NCBI RefSeq assembly: GCF_030269925.1
Contig: NC_085128.1
Location: 13,332,501-13,396,500 of the forward strand
Source of the DNA: Bombyx mori
Taxonomy: Eukaryota; Arthropoda; Insecta; Lepidoptera; Bombycidae
Reading direction: 5' to 3'
Length of the DNA stretch: 64,000 nt
A program made the translations under genes and the position numbers. Positions within the stretch are counted from its first letter, which is position 1. Each line of letters starts with the position of its first letter. Below, one piece after another: positions 51,350-58,948 of this stretch. The notes beneath the pieces were generated by a model that saw only the letters and a program-made list of their open reading frames with translations, ran no database searches and was not told where the DNA came from.

Positions 51350-52302
51350 GATCCTAAATAACATGACATTCTGGGATCCGACTCTGAAATGGAACTCGGT
51401 TATACAGTACAACGTTTTTTAGTAAACTTCATTTGAATATGCAATTTTGAAAAGGGCACATGTCCCTTATTTTGTCAAATACTTTTTTTCATATACATGT
51501 AGTTTTGAGGCTTACCTAAACCCATTTCATAATAATTCCAGTAATTTTCAATTGCTAATTAACACTAAAATATATCCCAAAAGTTAATATTTTAAATTTT
51601 ACACTGCTTTAGAAAATAATCAGTTTTTTTTTATTTCCTGAACATTTTACATTTTCAGAGATGTGCCTTTTTTGATATTGCGTATTCAATTAATTTCTTT
51701 ATTTTAGTATAATCTTGTTGTAAACTAACAACTCAACTAAAACTTTTGTAAGGGATTAATAAGCTTAAGTAGCCAGTGCAATAAGTTTAAGTAGTTTTTT
51801 GTAACAGCCGCAAATCGATGCAAACTATCATGGAATGTGTCCGGAGTGTAGGCTAGTGAACCATTAAGTAGCGATATAGCACGTTTAGTAGACGCACCCC
51901 CACTCGTACGTCCGCGCATATAACACATCGATAACCTAAACTAACGCCTTTGTTATCAGAACCCATGGACAACATTGTGCCGCTTACCTTGAGGCATGAG
52001 GGCGAAGTCTTAATTTTATTAAGTAACGTCTGTCCTACTCTTAATAGGCAGGATGATGGTACTTGCGGTCTTACAATACCCTCCGTAATTTTTATTTGCA
52101 TCAATAAGGAATTTTTCTTAAATATTTTCAGCCGGATGACAAGAGGATGGAAGACGATGAAGAAGAACCCGAGAAAGCAACGGTCACCTCCCACGTGGCC
52201 GTGCCGTCGCAGAGGGACGTCGAAGAAGCATTGCTCAGGAGGAAGAAGCAGGAACTAATGGAGAAATATGGATGCCTAGACGCCAAAATAGAGAAGAGCT
52301 GA
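42866..52302 (+). CDS. ISY1: ISY1 pre-mRNA splicing factor homologue, seven coding exons
   Basis: A small component of the NTC/Prp19-associated spliceosome that acts around the first catalytic step (family knowledge). Exons 42866-42868, 42953-42975, 44431-44594, 48842-49045, 50092-50241, 50799-50890 and 52132-52302 join in phase to 268 codons. That is close to the family's usual 285. The protein starts MARNAEKAM and continues LARWRAAQVQEAG, RPYLASECNDLPQAEKW, EIAKKVAQIQNA, FRIRDLNDEINKLMREK and GNRGYKYFGAAKDLPGVREL, which are conserved from yeast to man. YYGYRDDDDGILLPLEQE is followed by an acidic linker. The C-terminal helix (VPSQRDVEEALLRRKKQELM) closes the protein. Intron 3 hosts a separate gene on the same strand. 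Confidence 0.95.
42953..42975 (+). CDS. ISY1: ISY1 coding exon 2
   Basis: A 23-base microexon encoding ARNAEKA and two bases of the next Met. The acceptor is AATTTTAG and the donor GTGAG. Confidence 0.88.
42976..43300. other. ISY1 intron 2, first part
   Basis: AT-rich. Nothing recognised. Confidence 0.5.
43300..43600 (-). mobile_element. Old SINE-A copy
   Basis: CACCCTTCAAAACGGAACAC, GGCAGAAATAGGCAGATGGT and GTAATTCCTTGATCGTGAAA match the SINE-A body and the segment towards its head, with many changes. Confidence 0.6.
43601..44430. other. ISY1 intron 2, second part
   Basis: AT-rich. Short stretches resembling worn SINE sequence around 44100-44230. No gene. Confidence 0.45.
44431..44594 (+). 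CDS. ISY1: ISY1 coding exon 3
   Basis: Encodes the block TTLARWRAAQVQEAG to EIAKKVAQIQN. The acceptor is TTCTCTAG and the donor GTATG. Confidence 0.94.
44933..46130 (+). mobile_element. Dispersed repeat H-like, long form with internal tandem array
   Basis: Begins CTAGCTGACCCAGCAAACGT and ends with CGAAAATCGGTCGAGCCGTT and GAGAATTTTATGTATTAGAT. This start and end form is widespread in arthropod genomes. It lies in ISY1 intron 3, just before the nested gene. The family was not identified. Confidence 0.6.
45490..45900 (+). repeat. Tandem array of about four 120-130-base units
   Basis: TTGATC/TTGATG starts recur at 45501, 45622, 45751 and 45873. Each is preceded by AAAAATAGGG-like sequence and followed by GGTGAAAAATT and CTTGCCAAAAAAATT. 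Confidence 0.75.
46318..48531 (+). CDS. Intronless 737-codon gene nested in ISY1 intron 3, function unknown
   Basis: A single open frame from ATG 46318 to TAA, followed by AATAAA at 48617. It lies wholly inside ISY1 intron 3 on the same strand. I do not recognise the protein. Residues 1-250 are Ser/Thr/Lys/Pro-rich with a duplicated segment (TSKPSSKQTSLQVVTK at about 59 and TSRHSSKQPSLQVIKK at about 114). A short coiled coil follows (about 240-278, SNEAKALRQSIRSLSEDIAK). Residues about 280-500 look folded, with alternating hydrophobic strands and two parallel stretches (VILATFLGKQPI and TRMSFLGKEIM) like a pair of beta-sandwich modules. Several Cys follow, and a very Lys-rich tail (about 700-737) that may bind nucleic acid or microtubules. 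A distant likeness to insect DUF4776-type proteins is possible but unverified. It may be a retrocopy or a lineage gene with restricted expression. Confidence 0.8.
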   Translation: MDTTPSTENNKREQSTVSQNLVLNSIQSTAADNDETFYDQDSGRLVGTPTLLKTIPTSKPSSKQTSLQVVTKLSQNTDLILTQPMITADTEKYSDIQGSLQVPTAQAISTSRHSSKQPSLQVIKKESKSPKSSIAPQSPPQLANFLHSPIPTDHNISIEVSHRNYNGSVRSKSPEQKSPKSLSIKSEYLEERKMETDLETREPEETSVNRKSNVSENKTSRRSESPIGSPVITSNIDKIANMSKVLSNEAKALRQSIRSLSEDIAKTKQEMSDQQEENVNFPYHLFLLEIIVNKIHMKCDCFDVDGNNLVILATFLGKQPIVLYDTSYGKIYNFTKLNLGKSILFAMTYDKICSIKDFEITIQLTKQPPCTSCVTKIGQACMDLTVEFVKLREELCRKWLAEQPDDNIMCTTSTPLSKNLYHLSCGDEDHRDSIGVIEVSTRMSFLGKEIMTSFCATPKPQGTSFLLKQDNGMTMYSCQKVEMDDQGKILLDESSLTKKSLPCAHRNLSFIERNQRCPSPTSSILSSKRSYQPIPYSHYQNEVPKYDEIFTKINANELKIRVPKTTKVERMGKYDRIQELCSCENTPYNTGDQIQFQLPKDFHNSDTYTSNLKYTHKGYDNTCDKRDRKILSVTPTNCPVPVAMEKILHPQKDVFVLKIGKKLETKDKKTELEIELVTPKGPTEKRNLDNNINDISQQCSTVELNKKQSKTSNKKKNKTKKANKSKKEIKSKNKTKK
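48617..48622 (+). terminator. Likely poly(A) signal of the nested gene
   Basis: An AATAAA lies 86 bases after the stop and is followed by CTTGTTTTTG. It falls inside ISY1 intron 3, so the nested gene can end its own transcript. Confidence 0.55.
48842..49045 (+). CDS. ISY1: ISY1 coding exon 4
   Basis: Encodes GLGEFRIRDLNDEINKLMRE through GNRGYKYFGAAKDLP, the most conserved part of the family. Phase 1 at both ends. Confidence 0.95.
49236..49455 (-). mobile_element. SINE-A copy in ISY1 intron 4
   Basis: T run, then TGTTAAGTGGTTTCTGGAGC through GGTGGTACCTACCC and CTACCATCA. The outermost 3' tail is partly lost. Confidence 0.78.
49545..49925 (+). mobile_element. LINE-B 3' fragment, split by a LINE-2-type insertion
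   Basis: Left part to 49612 (GAGGCTTGCGGAGAGTACTC, GGTAGGCAGCGACTTAG). Right part from 49823 (GGCAGCGACTTAGCTGTGCC to CGGGCCTTGTATTCGTCTGG). The duplicated GGCAGCGACTTAG marks the later insertion. Confidence 0.75.
49613..49822 (+). mobile_element. LINE-2-type 3' UTR fragment
   Basis: Starts at the CCCACTGAG...CTCAGTGGG hairpin and continues CGATCCGGTGTTAGATTCTG and on to AGTAGGAAAAAA. A 13-base target duplication, GGCAGCGACTTAG, flanks it (49600-49612 and 49823-49835). Confidence 0.82.
50092..50241 (+). CDS. ISY1: ISY1 coding exon 5
   Basis: Encodes VRELFEQEPPPPPRRTRADL and YYGYRDDDDG...PLEQEAEKA. The acceptor is GTATTCAG and the donor GTACT. Confidence 0.94.
50397..50691 (+). mobile_element. 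Dispersed repeat H-like in ISY1 intron 5
   Basis: CTAGCTGACCCGGCAGACTT at the start. AAATCGGTCCAGCCGTTCTC and ATTTTTATATATATAGATTG at the end. Confidence 0.6.
50799..50890 (+). CDS. ISY1: ISY1 coding exon 6
   Basis: Encodes the charged linker (AIARAVDEWKRNKEL to ENIYPED). The acceptor is GTTTAAG and the donor GTGAG, phase 0 at its end. Confidence 0.88.
51028..51344 (+). mobile_element. SINE-A copy with a very long poly-A tail
   Basis: Close to the family consensus in all blocks. It ends TCATCTAAGCTAT followed by 79 consecutive A (51266-51344). It lies in ISY1 intron 6, sense strand. Confidence 0.9.
51345..52131. other. ISY1 intron 6, remainder
   Basis: AT-rich. Some worn SINE-A words appear around 51950-52080 (CCCATGGACAACATTG, TAATAGGCAGGATGATGGTA). 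No gene. Confidence 0.45.
52132..52302 (+). CDS. ISY1: ISY1 coding exon 7 and stop
   Basis: Acidic start (DDKRMEDDEEEPE), then HVAVPSQRDVEEALLRRKK and a short end of its own. The stop TGA is at 52300-52302. Confidence 0.93.
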   Translation, partial: PDDKRMEDDEEEPEKATVTSHVAVPSQRDVEEALLRRKKQELMEKYGCLDAKIEKS

Positions 52303-52323
52303 CGGCCACCTAACATTTTTCTG

Positions 52324-52494
52324 TGTGCTTAGTGCGAGTTTTTTAACGTTCTCGATAGCGTAAAAGTTACCTGAAATTTGTATGCAGCTGGAACAGTGCC
52401 CCTAGCGGCAAACATAGGCAAAAGTTCCAACTCCATACAAATTTGACTTAACTGTTACGCAATCGAGAGCGTTTAAAAACTCGCACTAAGCACA
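52324..52494. mobile_element. Palindromic MITE, copy 1 (171 bases), in the ISY1 3' UTR
   Basis: Long inverted ends TGTGCTTAGTGCGAGTTTTT and its complement, with a central GCCCCTAGCGGCAAAC block. The target duplication is CTG (52321-52323 and 52495-52497). Confidence 0.85.
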
Positions 52495-52517
52495 CTGTTG
52501 ATTTAGTATAAGGAAAC

Positions 52518-52523
52518 AATAAA
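52518..52523 (+). terminator. ISY1: Likely ISY1 poly(A) signal
   Basis: An AATAAA lies 216 bases after the stop and is followed by TTTTGTTTTTT. A palindromic MITE (52324-52494) lies between the stop and this signal. Confidence 0.55.
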
Positions 52524-52572
52524 GAAATAAGTAATTGAAATTTTGTTTTTTAATCGAATCTAGAACAAACCA

Positions 52573-52710
52573 TTTTTTTTATTGCTTAGATAGGTGGACA
52601 AACTCACAGCCCATCTGGTTGTTATGTGGTTACTGGAGCCCATAGACATTTCCGAGGTAAATGCGCCACCCACCTTGATATAAGTTCTAAGGTCTCAGTA
52701 TAGTTACAAT
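52573..52710 (-). mobile_element. SINE-A fragment
   Basis: ATTGCTTAGATAGGTGGACA through CTCAGTATAGTTACAA. Only the 3' half is present. Confidence 0.8.
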
Positions 52711-52761
52711 CATATCAAGATATTGGTCTTTGGTATCTTTACTTACTTAACTGGACCCTGT

Positions 52762-53001
52762 TATTTTTTTGGTGCGATGTTTGTGTGAGCTCACGGCTCA
52801 TCTAGCGTTAACTAGCTAACAGAGCTCGCAAACATCACAACGTGCATAACGCCATCCAAAACATGAGATCATTTACTGTATATATTATCCCCAGCCTTAG
52901 AAGAACGCGTGAAGTAAAAATAGACCGAATGGGAGTACCTACCTGTGGAGACCCACACTACTAATTATTAAAATTATAAACTTGGCTGGTTTCGTTAGAA
53001 C
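52762..53001 (-). mobile_element. Old SINE-A, part before the P-like insertion
   Basis: TGAGCTCACGGCTCATCTAG, GAGTACCTACCTGTGGAGAC and CTTGGCTGGTTTCGTTAGAA match SINE-A in order. The match resumes at 54369 (GTTAGAAC, TTACTTCATCGTTGAAAG, GTTCGTGAATACG), so the P-like element landed inside this SINE. Confidence 0.65.
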
Positions 53002-54368
53002 CACGGAATAGATAAATAAGGTTGGAATGGTAATGTAGGCGGGGCAAGCGTGCCACAGTTATGATTGTACAAACATAACTCGACCGATTCTTTCATTCAC
53101 CGCGTTTAGTGCGCTTCGGACTACTTTGGCGAACAGATCTCCGCTTTATAGTGCCGTGTTGTGCAATTATAACTTGTAAAACAAAAAATCAGACCTCAAG
53201 TATAGAGCGAGGACGTATATCTTTCGATCGGTAAGTCGAAATTATCATTTAATTACAATATTATTTGTCTAAAACATAAAAATATACTGAGCATTATGAA
53301 ATTCCAAATATTAACAATATTATTGCAGCAAGTTATAAATAGCATACATTGCGCGATGTGTACTCGCCCAATGAACGCAATGACCAAGTCAGCTTCCAAT
53401 GTACTACATGCATTGCGTTCTCTACACTTCAATCTTTGAAATTTCGGCCTTTGCCCTGATTGGCCGTGGTGCAGTTTGTCGATAGTGAGGTGACCATGTG
53501 GTGAAGTAAAATCATCGACAGAATTCTCGACTATATTTACATTTGACATGGATAATTTTTGCATTATTTTATATTTAATTAATGATACCTAGTATATTCT
53601 TAGTGAGACGTATTTTGAGTAAAATAAATATATATTATTATTATTGAATTATTATCATTGAATTAATGTGAAGTTATAATATAAAGGGACATGTAGACCT
53701 CTCATTTACGGGTATTTACTATATTGTCTAAGACGTATTAAAATCTAAGTAAAATGCTATTTGACTTATGCAGTAAATTAAAAATTTTAGGTTTCCTAAA
53801 GAACCTAACGCCAGGGAACAATGGATTGACGTGACAGGTATAGGAAACTGGAGACAAAGACGAGTACTATTTGCTCTAAACATTTTACTGAAAATGATTT
53901 TACCATAAAAAAATCAGAATACACTTAGTTTTGAAAAATTCATTCGCAATTAATAGCAAGCGCCAACTGCTTAACAAATACGTTTTATTCCAGGGACAGT
54001 GACTATTTGTAATTAATAAAAGTAAAATAGTTTTCTTTTTCAATATTTATTTCATGTTTCATTTTCTCCATTCATTCATCAGATAATTTATCGATAAAGA
54101 ATATCGATTTTATCAAGCACTAGCGTGTATGAACATTTTTATTGCCTTTTTGCGTGTGTGAGTGTGTATGCCTACGGGTGTTTTGTGCTAGTTTGCGAAC
54201 GAATATCTGTCCTGAGATTTATGTGTGGGTGTTTTTGTTGTGTGCGAAATACTTGTAATCACAGTATGTGTATGTGTAGAAATTAAAATAGTGGGGATGA
54301 AGCGGCGACACTGGTTCTAATACAAAATTAGAGCAAAGGCCTTTCCAACCTTATTTATCTATTCCGTG
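53002..54368. mobile_element. P-element-like DNA transposon remnant with a THAP domain
   Basis: 1367 bases with inverted ends CACGGAATAGATAAATAAGG then TTGGAA at both termini. The flanking 8-base duplication is GTTAGAAC (52994-53001 and 54369-54376). Eight-base duplications of the form GTNNNNAC and ends starting CA with an AAGGT-G block are features of P elements. The only coding trace is an N-terminal THAP domain. The catalytic part is missing, so it is an internally deleted, non-autonomous copy. Confidence 0.75.
53151..53928 (+). pseudogene. Split THAP-domain remnant of a P-type transposase
   Basis: Exon-like piece 53151-53230 encodes VPCCAIITCKTKN (the C-x4-C zinc pair) to ISFDR. The donor is GTAAG. 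The second piece from 53791 (acceptor ATTTTAG) continues in phase with FPKEPNAREQWID, the usual THAP order. After GNWRQRR the frame must shift for the C-x2-H pair (CSKHFTENDF) to be read, and it then stops at 53928. The ATG position reads ATA-GTG. So the domain is complete in outline but frameshifted and probably not made. Confidence 0.7.
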
Positions 54369-54426
54369 GTTAGAACACTTATTACTTCATCGTTGAAAGT
54401 TGTTCGTGAATACGTTTTGGCAACGG

Positions 54427-54597
54427 TGTGCTTAGTGCGAGTTTTTTAACGTTCTCGATAGCGTAAAAGTTAGTTAATATTTATATGGAATGGGATCGTT
54501 TGCGTACGTTTGCCGCTAGGGGCGCTGTTCCAACTGCATACAAAATTGGCTTAACTTTTACGCTATCGAGAACGTTAAGAAACTCGCACTAAGCGCA
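54427..54597. mobile_element. Palindromic MITE, copy 2 (171 bases)
   Basis: The same ends as 52324-52494. The target duplication is CGG (54424-54426 and 54598-54600). The centre reads GCCGCTAGGGGCGCTGTTCC. Confidence 0.85.
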
Positions 54598-54738
54598 CGG
54601 CTGCATGAACGAAAAAGTTTCACGTTCCGCCTGAACCTGTGTGTTAGCGATAGAGAGAGGCACGAGCGGCCCAAGCGGTGGCTTGTGACACATTTCTCTC
54701 TTCTCGCGTGACGTCAGTTAACAGTTTTCATAGTTCTG

Positions 54739-54835
54739 TGTGCTTAGTGCGAGTTTTGTAACGTTCTCGATAGCGAGCCAGTTTGCTCAAATTTGTATGC
54801 AATTGGAACAGCGCCCCTAGCGGCAAACGTACCCG
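54739..54835. mobile_element. Palindromic MITE, half copy
   Basis: The left end TGTGCTTAGTGCGAGTTTTG and the centre GCCCCTAGCGGCAAACGTAC are present after CTG. The right arm is missing. Confidence 0.7.
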
Positions 54836-55039
54836 GTGTTATTTTGTGAGTGCGAGTTCATATTAACGTTGTGATCTCGTAACCGAGTAATTTTATCGAA
54901 ATGAGTACCACGAATGACATTTGTGCGAGTGCGTGTTACAAATTAGTGGATTTTAACGTTTCGATCGAGTATTTCTTTAGTAGTTCTATTTTTCCAACTA
55001 CAGAGGCAAAAGTATCATGCCATAGAGCCTAATCTTTTT

Positions 55040-55760
55040 TTATAAAAAATGATAATATGGAGTGAAATGGATTTGATTAATTTGAAGCATTAATCGATTG
55101 ACATGGAATGAAATGTAATGAGATCAGATAATATGGGATAAAATATAATCTCTGTAAAATGCTGATTATTTACTGAGATTTATTTCAGTGGACTTTTTCG
55201 AAGACTTCGAGAAGCTACGTCCAGCGGTTTTGTTTATTTTTTTACATTTTCGCACTTTCACAGATACTAAACAGTTAATAAACCAACGTTATTTTGTTAT
55301 TGCATAGATGGGTGAACGAGCTCCCGGCCCACCTAATCTTAAGTGGTTACCGGAGCCCATAGACATCTACAACGCAAATGCCGCCTCCCACCTTGAGATA
55401 TTAGTTCTAAGGTCTCAGTATAGTTACAACGGTTGTCCCACCCTTTAAACCGAAACGCATTACTGCTTCACGGCAAAAATAGGCAGGGTGGTGATACCTA
55501 CCCGTGCGGACTCACAAGACGTCCTACCACCAGTAATTACGAAACCAGTAATTACGGGATTAGAACACCAGTGCATCGCAAGATACGAATACACCGGACG
55601 CCTTAACCTTTAGGCCAGGACGATCTCAAAATTACACTTATACACGAAGAAATATTAAATACGCATTAACTAAGAAACATTAAATAGACAAAATAAAACA
55701 ATTCACACAATTTAGTTCCTCGCGGTCCCTCCAAAATGTCTTTTCATCTTTTTTTCCTAG
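55040..55760 (+). repeat. Dispersed repeat E, copy 2, split by a SINE
   Basis: Matches 27150-27425 from AATATGGAGTGAAATGG through GCTACGTCCAGCGGTTTTG, and after the SINE again from AAATAGACAAAATAAAACAA to TTCCTCGCGGTCCCTCCA. Confidence 0.65.
55291..55620 (-). mobile_element. SINE-A with tRNA-like head, minus strand
   Basis: Body from ATTGCATAGATGGGTGAACG to CCTACCACCAGTAATTACG. A jump then leads to the head GGGATTAGAACACCAGTGCA, CGCAAGATACGAATACACCG and CCTTTAGGCC. The middle segment is deleted, with ACCAGTAATTACG repeated at the join. Confidence 0.82.
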
Positions 55761-55769
55761 TTGTTCAAT

Positions 55770-55975
55770 TGTAAATGAATAAATCAAAATCAAATCGAGT
55801 TTACGTTCTATACGGTGAAAAATGAAGAATTGTGAGTGTGAGTTGAGATATGCTACTCGATTGGCAGGGCGTTTATTCACCGAGAGCAGCAATAATATTA
55901 TTTCTCGTATATTGGTAGCACGTGGTGTTTTGGCATTAGACCGTCTAAATGAAATACAATGCATTTTAACAGTAT
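55770..55975 (-). repeat. Dispersed repeat F, copy 1
   Basis: Translates or aligns on the minus strand to the same order as 58376-58580: CTACCAATATA, then a Leu/Ser-coding stretch, CTCGATT and CGTATAGAACG. No family name known. Confidence 0.45.
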
Positions 55976-57540
55976 TTTAATGGGAACCCACTACTTTCAA
56001 AATTATTTGGGTAATGTCACGTGTTCAATACTATTTTTTACCTTTAGAATTAAAGTGGCTCAACCCAAAATTCTTATTTTCTGGTAAACTTCAATATTGT
56101 AATACAATAATTGTATTTTTTTTGTTTTTCGGTTTAAACACTTTCAGGCATGCCATTTTATTTGAAAAAGGCAGAAAGAGTAATTTGTCCTTTTCTAGAC
56201 TAAAAGAGACTGTTTAATTTTATAAGCTGATAGAATAATATTATAGAAATGAATAATAGGATACCCTCTAATCGTCACATTGGGAAAAGGTATGGCTTTA
56301 TCATTTTATCATTTAAATTATTTTTTATTGACTTATAAAACTAATTTAATTTACAATATGTAACTATATTTATAACTAATCCGTACTTGTCAAAATCCTC
56401 ATAAATTGTCAGTATTCTTAATAAAATTCCTATTAATAATATACAAGTGCAAATGTTGAGCTGCTTGCCAGAAATGATATAATAGTGCTTTGTTTTTTTG
56501 TTGTTTCCTTGTAGGCTGCCTGTAATAATCTAAATCTGTGTGAAAGGCAATAAATGATTTTATTATTATCTACTAATGGTAGTCCAGTGGTCGAAATTAG
56601 ACCATAATTTATTTAAATTTTAAGTTTGAACATTATTATAGTTCTATTGACACCTTTCTATTATCATCATTTCTATAATAATCATTGCTCTATATCGCTA
56701 AGGCTACATTATAGAAAAATAATATTAAAGGCAAAAAATATTAATCTATTCTCAATTTGACCACAGATTGATAAACCAATAAACAAAAAAAGTATAAATG
56801 CATGTGTGTGTGTGTCAAATACATGGTATTGTGTGTAAGGTTTTTTTATTGATTTAGTTTATTTTTTTATTGTTTATGCACAATTAAAAAAAAATTAGCA
56901 ATCTGCACTACTTCTCTATATTCTCTATAAGTGTGGGAAATTTCATACTTCTCCGTCCGCGCAATTTTCGTAAAAAGGGGTACAACATTTTTGCTTCACG
57001 TATTACTTAAAATGTAGGTTCTAATAATAATACATAAGTGTTTTGAAATATAAAACTAATCTTAAATTTCGTAGTTATACCACTTCCATTCTAAGGGTGC
57101 TATTTCGTAAACAAACTTTACCGTAATGGCGTAACCTTTAAAATACACGAAAACTGCCCAGCATAAACATAATTTTTTAGTAACTTTAATAGAAGTATTA
57201 GAATTAGAAGTTTATTATAGAATTTATTTAATTGTAATTACATATTTAGACATAGGTACTTAACATAATTAATCTTGGAATAGGTAATTATTTCAGCTTT
57301 TTTTTAATTAAAGAAATGACATATGTTTTATATAGGTTTAATCATTTACCCGTTGAACGTTTATAAAATGATTGTATTTACGGTAATAGTGTTGATGATC
57401 TTCATTAGGTGGCCCAAATATACTAAAATTATTACGAGCATCCATCCTTATTTATAAATGTGTAAAGAAGCAAAATTATTATTACATTGTTCAAATTTCT
57501 ATATAATTTATAAATATATATCTGTACGTATGTATGTGTA
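55976..57540. other. Intergenic AT-rich stretch
   Basis: No gene or clear repeat in about 1.5 kb. Confidence 0.5.
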
Positions 57541-57548
57541 AATATGTA

Positions 57549-57663
57549 TATGTGTGTGTGTGTGTGTGTGCGCATGCGTGCGTGTGTGTGTGTGCGCGTG
57601 CGTGTGTGTGTGTGCGCGTGCGTGTGTGTGTTTGCGCGTGCGTGTGTGTTTGTGTGTGTGTAT
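57549..57663. repeat. (GT)n/(CGTG)n microsatellite
   Basis: About 115 bases of almost perfect alternating purine-pyrimidine sequence made of GTGTGTGTGTGCGCGTGC-like units. Confidence 0.9.
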
Positions 57664-57719
57664 ATATTTCAATAGATAGGTACACAGTGTACAATTTATT
57701 TCGAAATTATTCTCGCCCA

Positions 57720-57856
57720 TCTAATGGTTGTCTGGAAGAGATCACTCTTAGCGATAAGACCAAGAATTGTACTCTTTTTTTTATTAATATTGTTTCGCAA
57801 TATTTATTCATTTTGTGTACAATAAAGACTACTCTATCTCACTCTCTCTCTCTCAT
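57720..57856 (+). mobile_element. CR1-like LINE 3' end with CT-repeat tail
   Basis: AATGGTTGTCTGGAAGAGAT, CTTAGCGATAAGACC, GTGTACAATAAAGACTACTC, then (CT)n. Same order as 17690-17825. Confidence 0.55.
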
Positions 57857-58375
57857 CAAACAACTCTCTAAAAAAAAGCAATGATTTAATAAGAATTAAA
57901 TGAAAAAGCAAATAATTAATATGTATTTACAACTAGCTAGACGTCTATAAAATTTTCTAACCGAAAAAATATATGTGTATAAACCAAGAATAGATAAAAC
58001 CTTAAAAAACAACATTATTATAAAAAAGGAAACAAAAAATCTTGATATTGTATTGGTTTCACGGCAAAAATTTTAGTGACTACTTAACTTGCTTGAAAGT
58101 GAAGAAATACTCTCAAAATCCATTAATTTGTAACTCGCACTCGCACATACATTAATCGAGAGGCTCACTTCGGTAAAGCTATTCGATACATGAGACAGCA
58201 ACATAAACAAACCTTCTCTCTCCCACAAAATGAGATTCATAAGCTTACCACTAGGTGGCACTGATACAACCTCACACAAATTAAACATAACATTAACATC
58301 GACTGAGTAATTAAAAAAAACTCGCACTAAGCACAGGTACATTACCCATTACTCGACTAATTATAAATATCGTTA
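57857..58375. other. Intergenic stretch with a MITE-end remnant
   Basis: AT-rich. AACTCGCACTAAGCACA at 58319-58335 equals the right end of the palindromic MITE, without a matching left end nearby. No gene. Confidence 0.5.
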
Positions 58376-58580
58376 GAAAGCTTGGCATTTCAATTAAACG
58401 CCTTAAAAAAAACCTTGCGTGCTACCAATATAAAAGAAAAAATTATCGCTTCTCAAGATGAATACACGTCCTGCAAATCGAGTAACTCGCACTCAGAGCT
58501 CCGCACGTTTCACCGTGAAGAGCGCACACTCGATGCGAGTCATTCGATTCGATTTTTGAAACTCGCACTAAGCCTACTGT
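58376..58580 (+). repeat. Dispersed repeat F, copy 2
   Basis: See 55770-55975. It ends at GAAACTCGCACTAAGCCTAC, again like the MITE end. Several ACTCGCACT words. Confidence 0.45.
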
Positions 58581-58642
58581 TACTGACGTCCTCACGTAAA
58601 ACTATCGTCCGTAAACCGACTTTATGGACAACCAATTATTTT

Positions 58643-58948
58643 TGGAACGAAGTTCCTTATCGCGCGTTGTGAAAGGGGGCTAGACGGAAAAAATTCTTAC
58701 GAAAAGTTGTCACGACACTTTTTAGATCCGTCATTCTGACCAATCAACGTGTAGGCGCTTATCGCGTGACATTGCTCGTATCCGATTGGTCCGCGTAATG
58801 AGTACAGTTTCTCGAGATAGCGTTTCAACAATAGTAATTTAGTTCATAGTATTGTTTTTTTCTTCTTCATAATGCCGTAATTTATTATTATAACTTAAAA
58901 AAAAAATTACAATTCCTTCACTAATTAATCGAAAGGAACTTCGTTCCA
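58643..58948. mobile_element. Short element with inverted ends
   Basis: TGGAACGAAGTTCCTT at 58643-58658 and its exact complement at 58933-58948. GGAACGAAGTTCC is nearly palindromic itself. The interior has CGCG-rich and CCAAT-like words and no coding frame. Confidence 0.5.

Noticed and set aside
53253..53564. 103-codon minus-strand frame inside the P-like element
   Set aside because: No recognisable domain. It lies in what reads as the intron of the THAP piece.
57491..57884. Open frames rich in His/Thr or Val/Cys around the GT repeat
   Set aside because: Low-complexity translation of a microsatellite on both strands.
54739..58335. A 3.6-kb autonomous transposon bounded by the half MITE at 54739 and the end at 58335
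   Set aside because: Flanks do not match (CTG versus GGT), and the interior holds unrelated repeats and no transposase frame.
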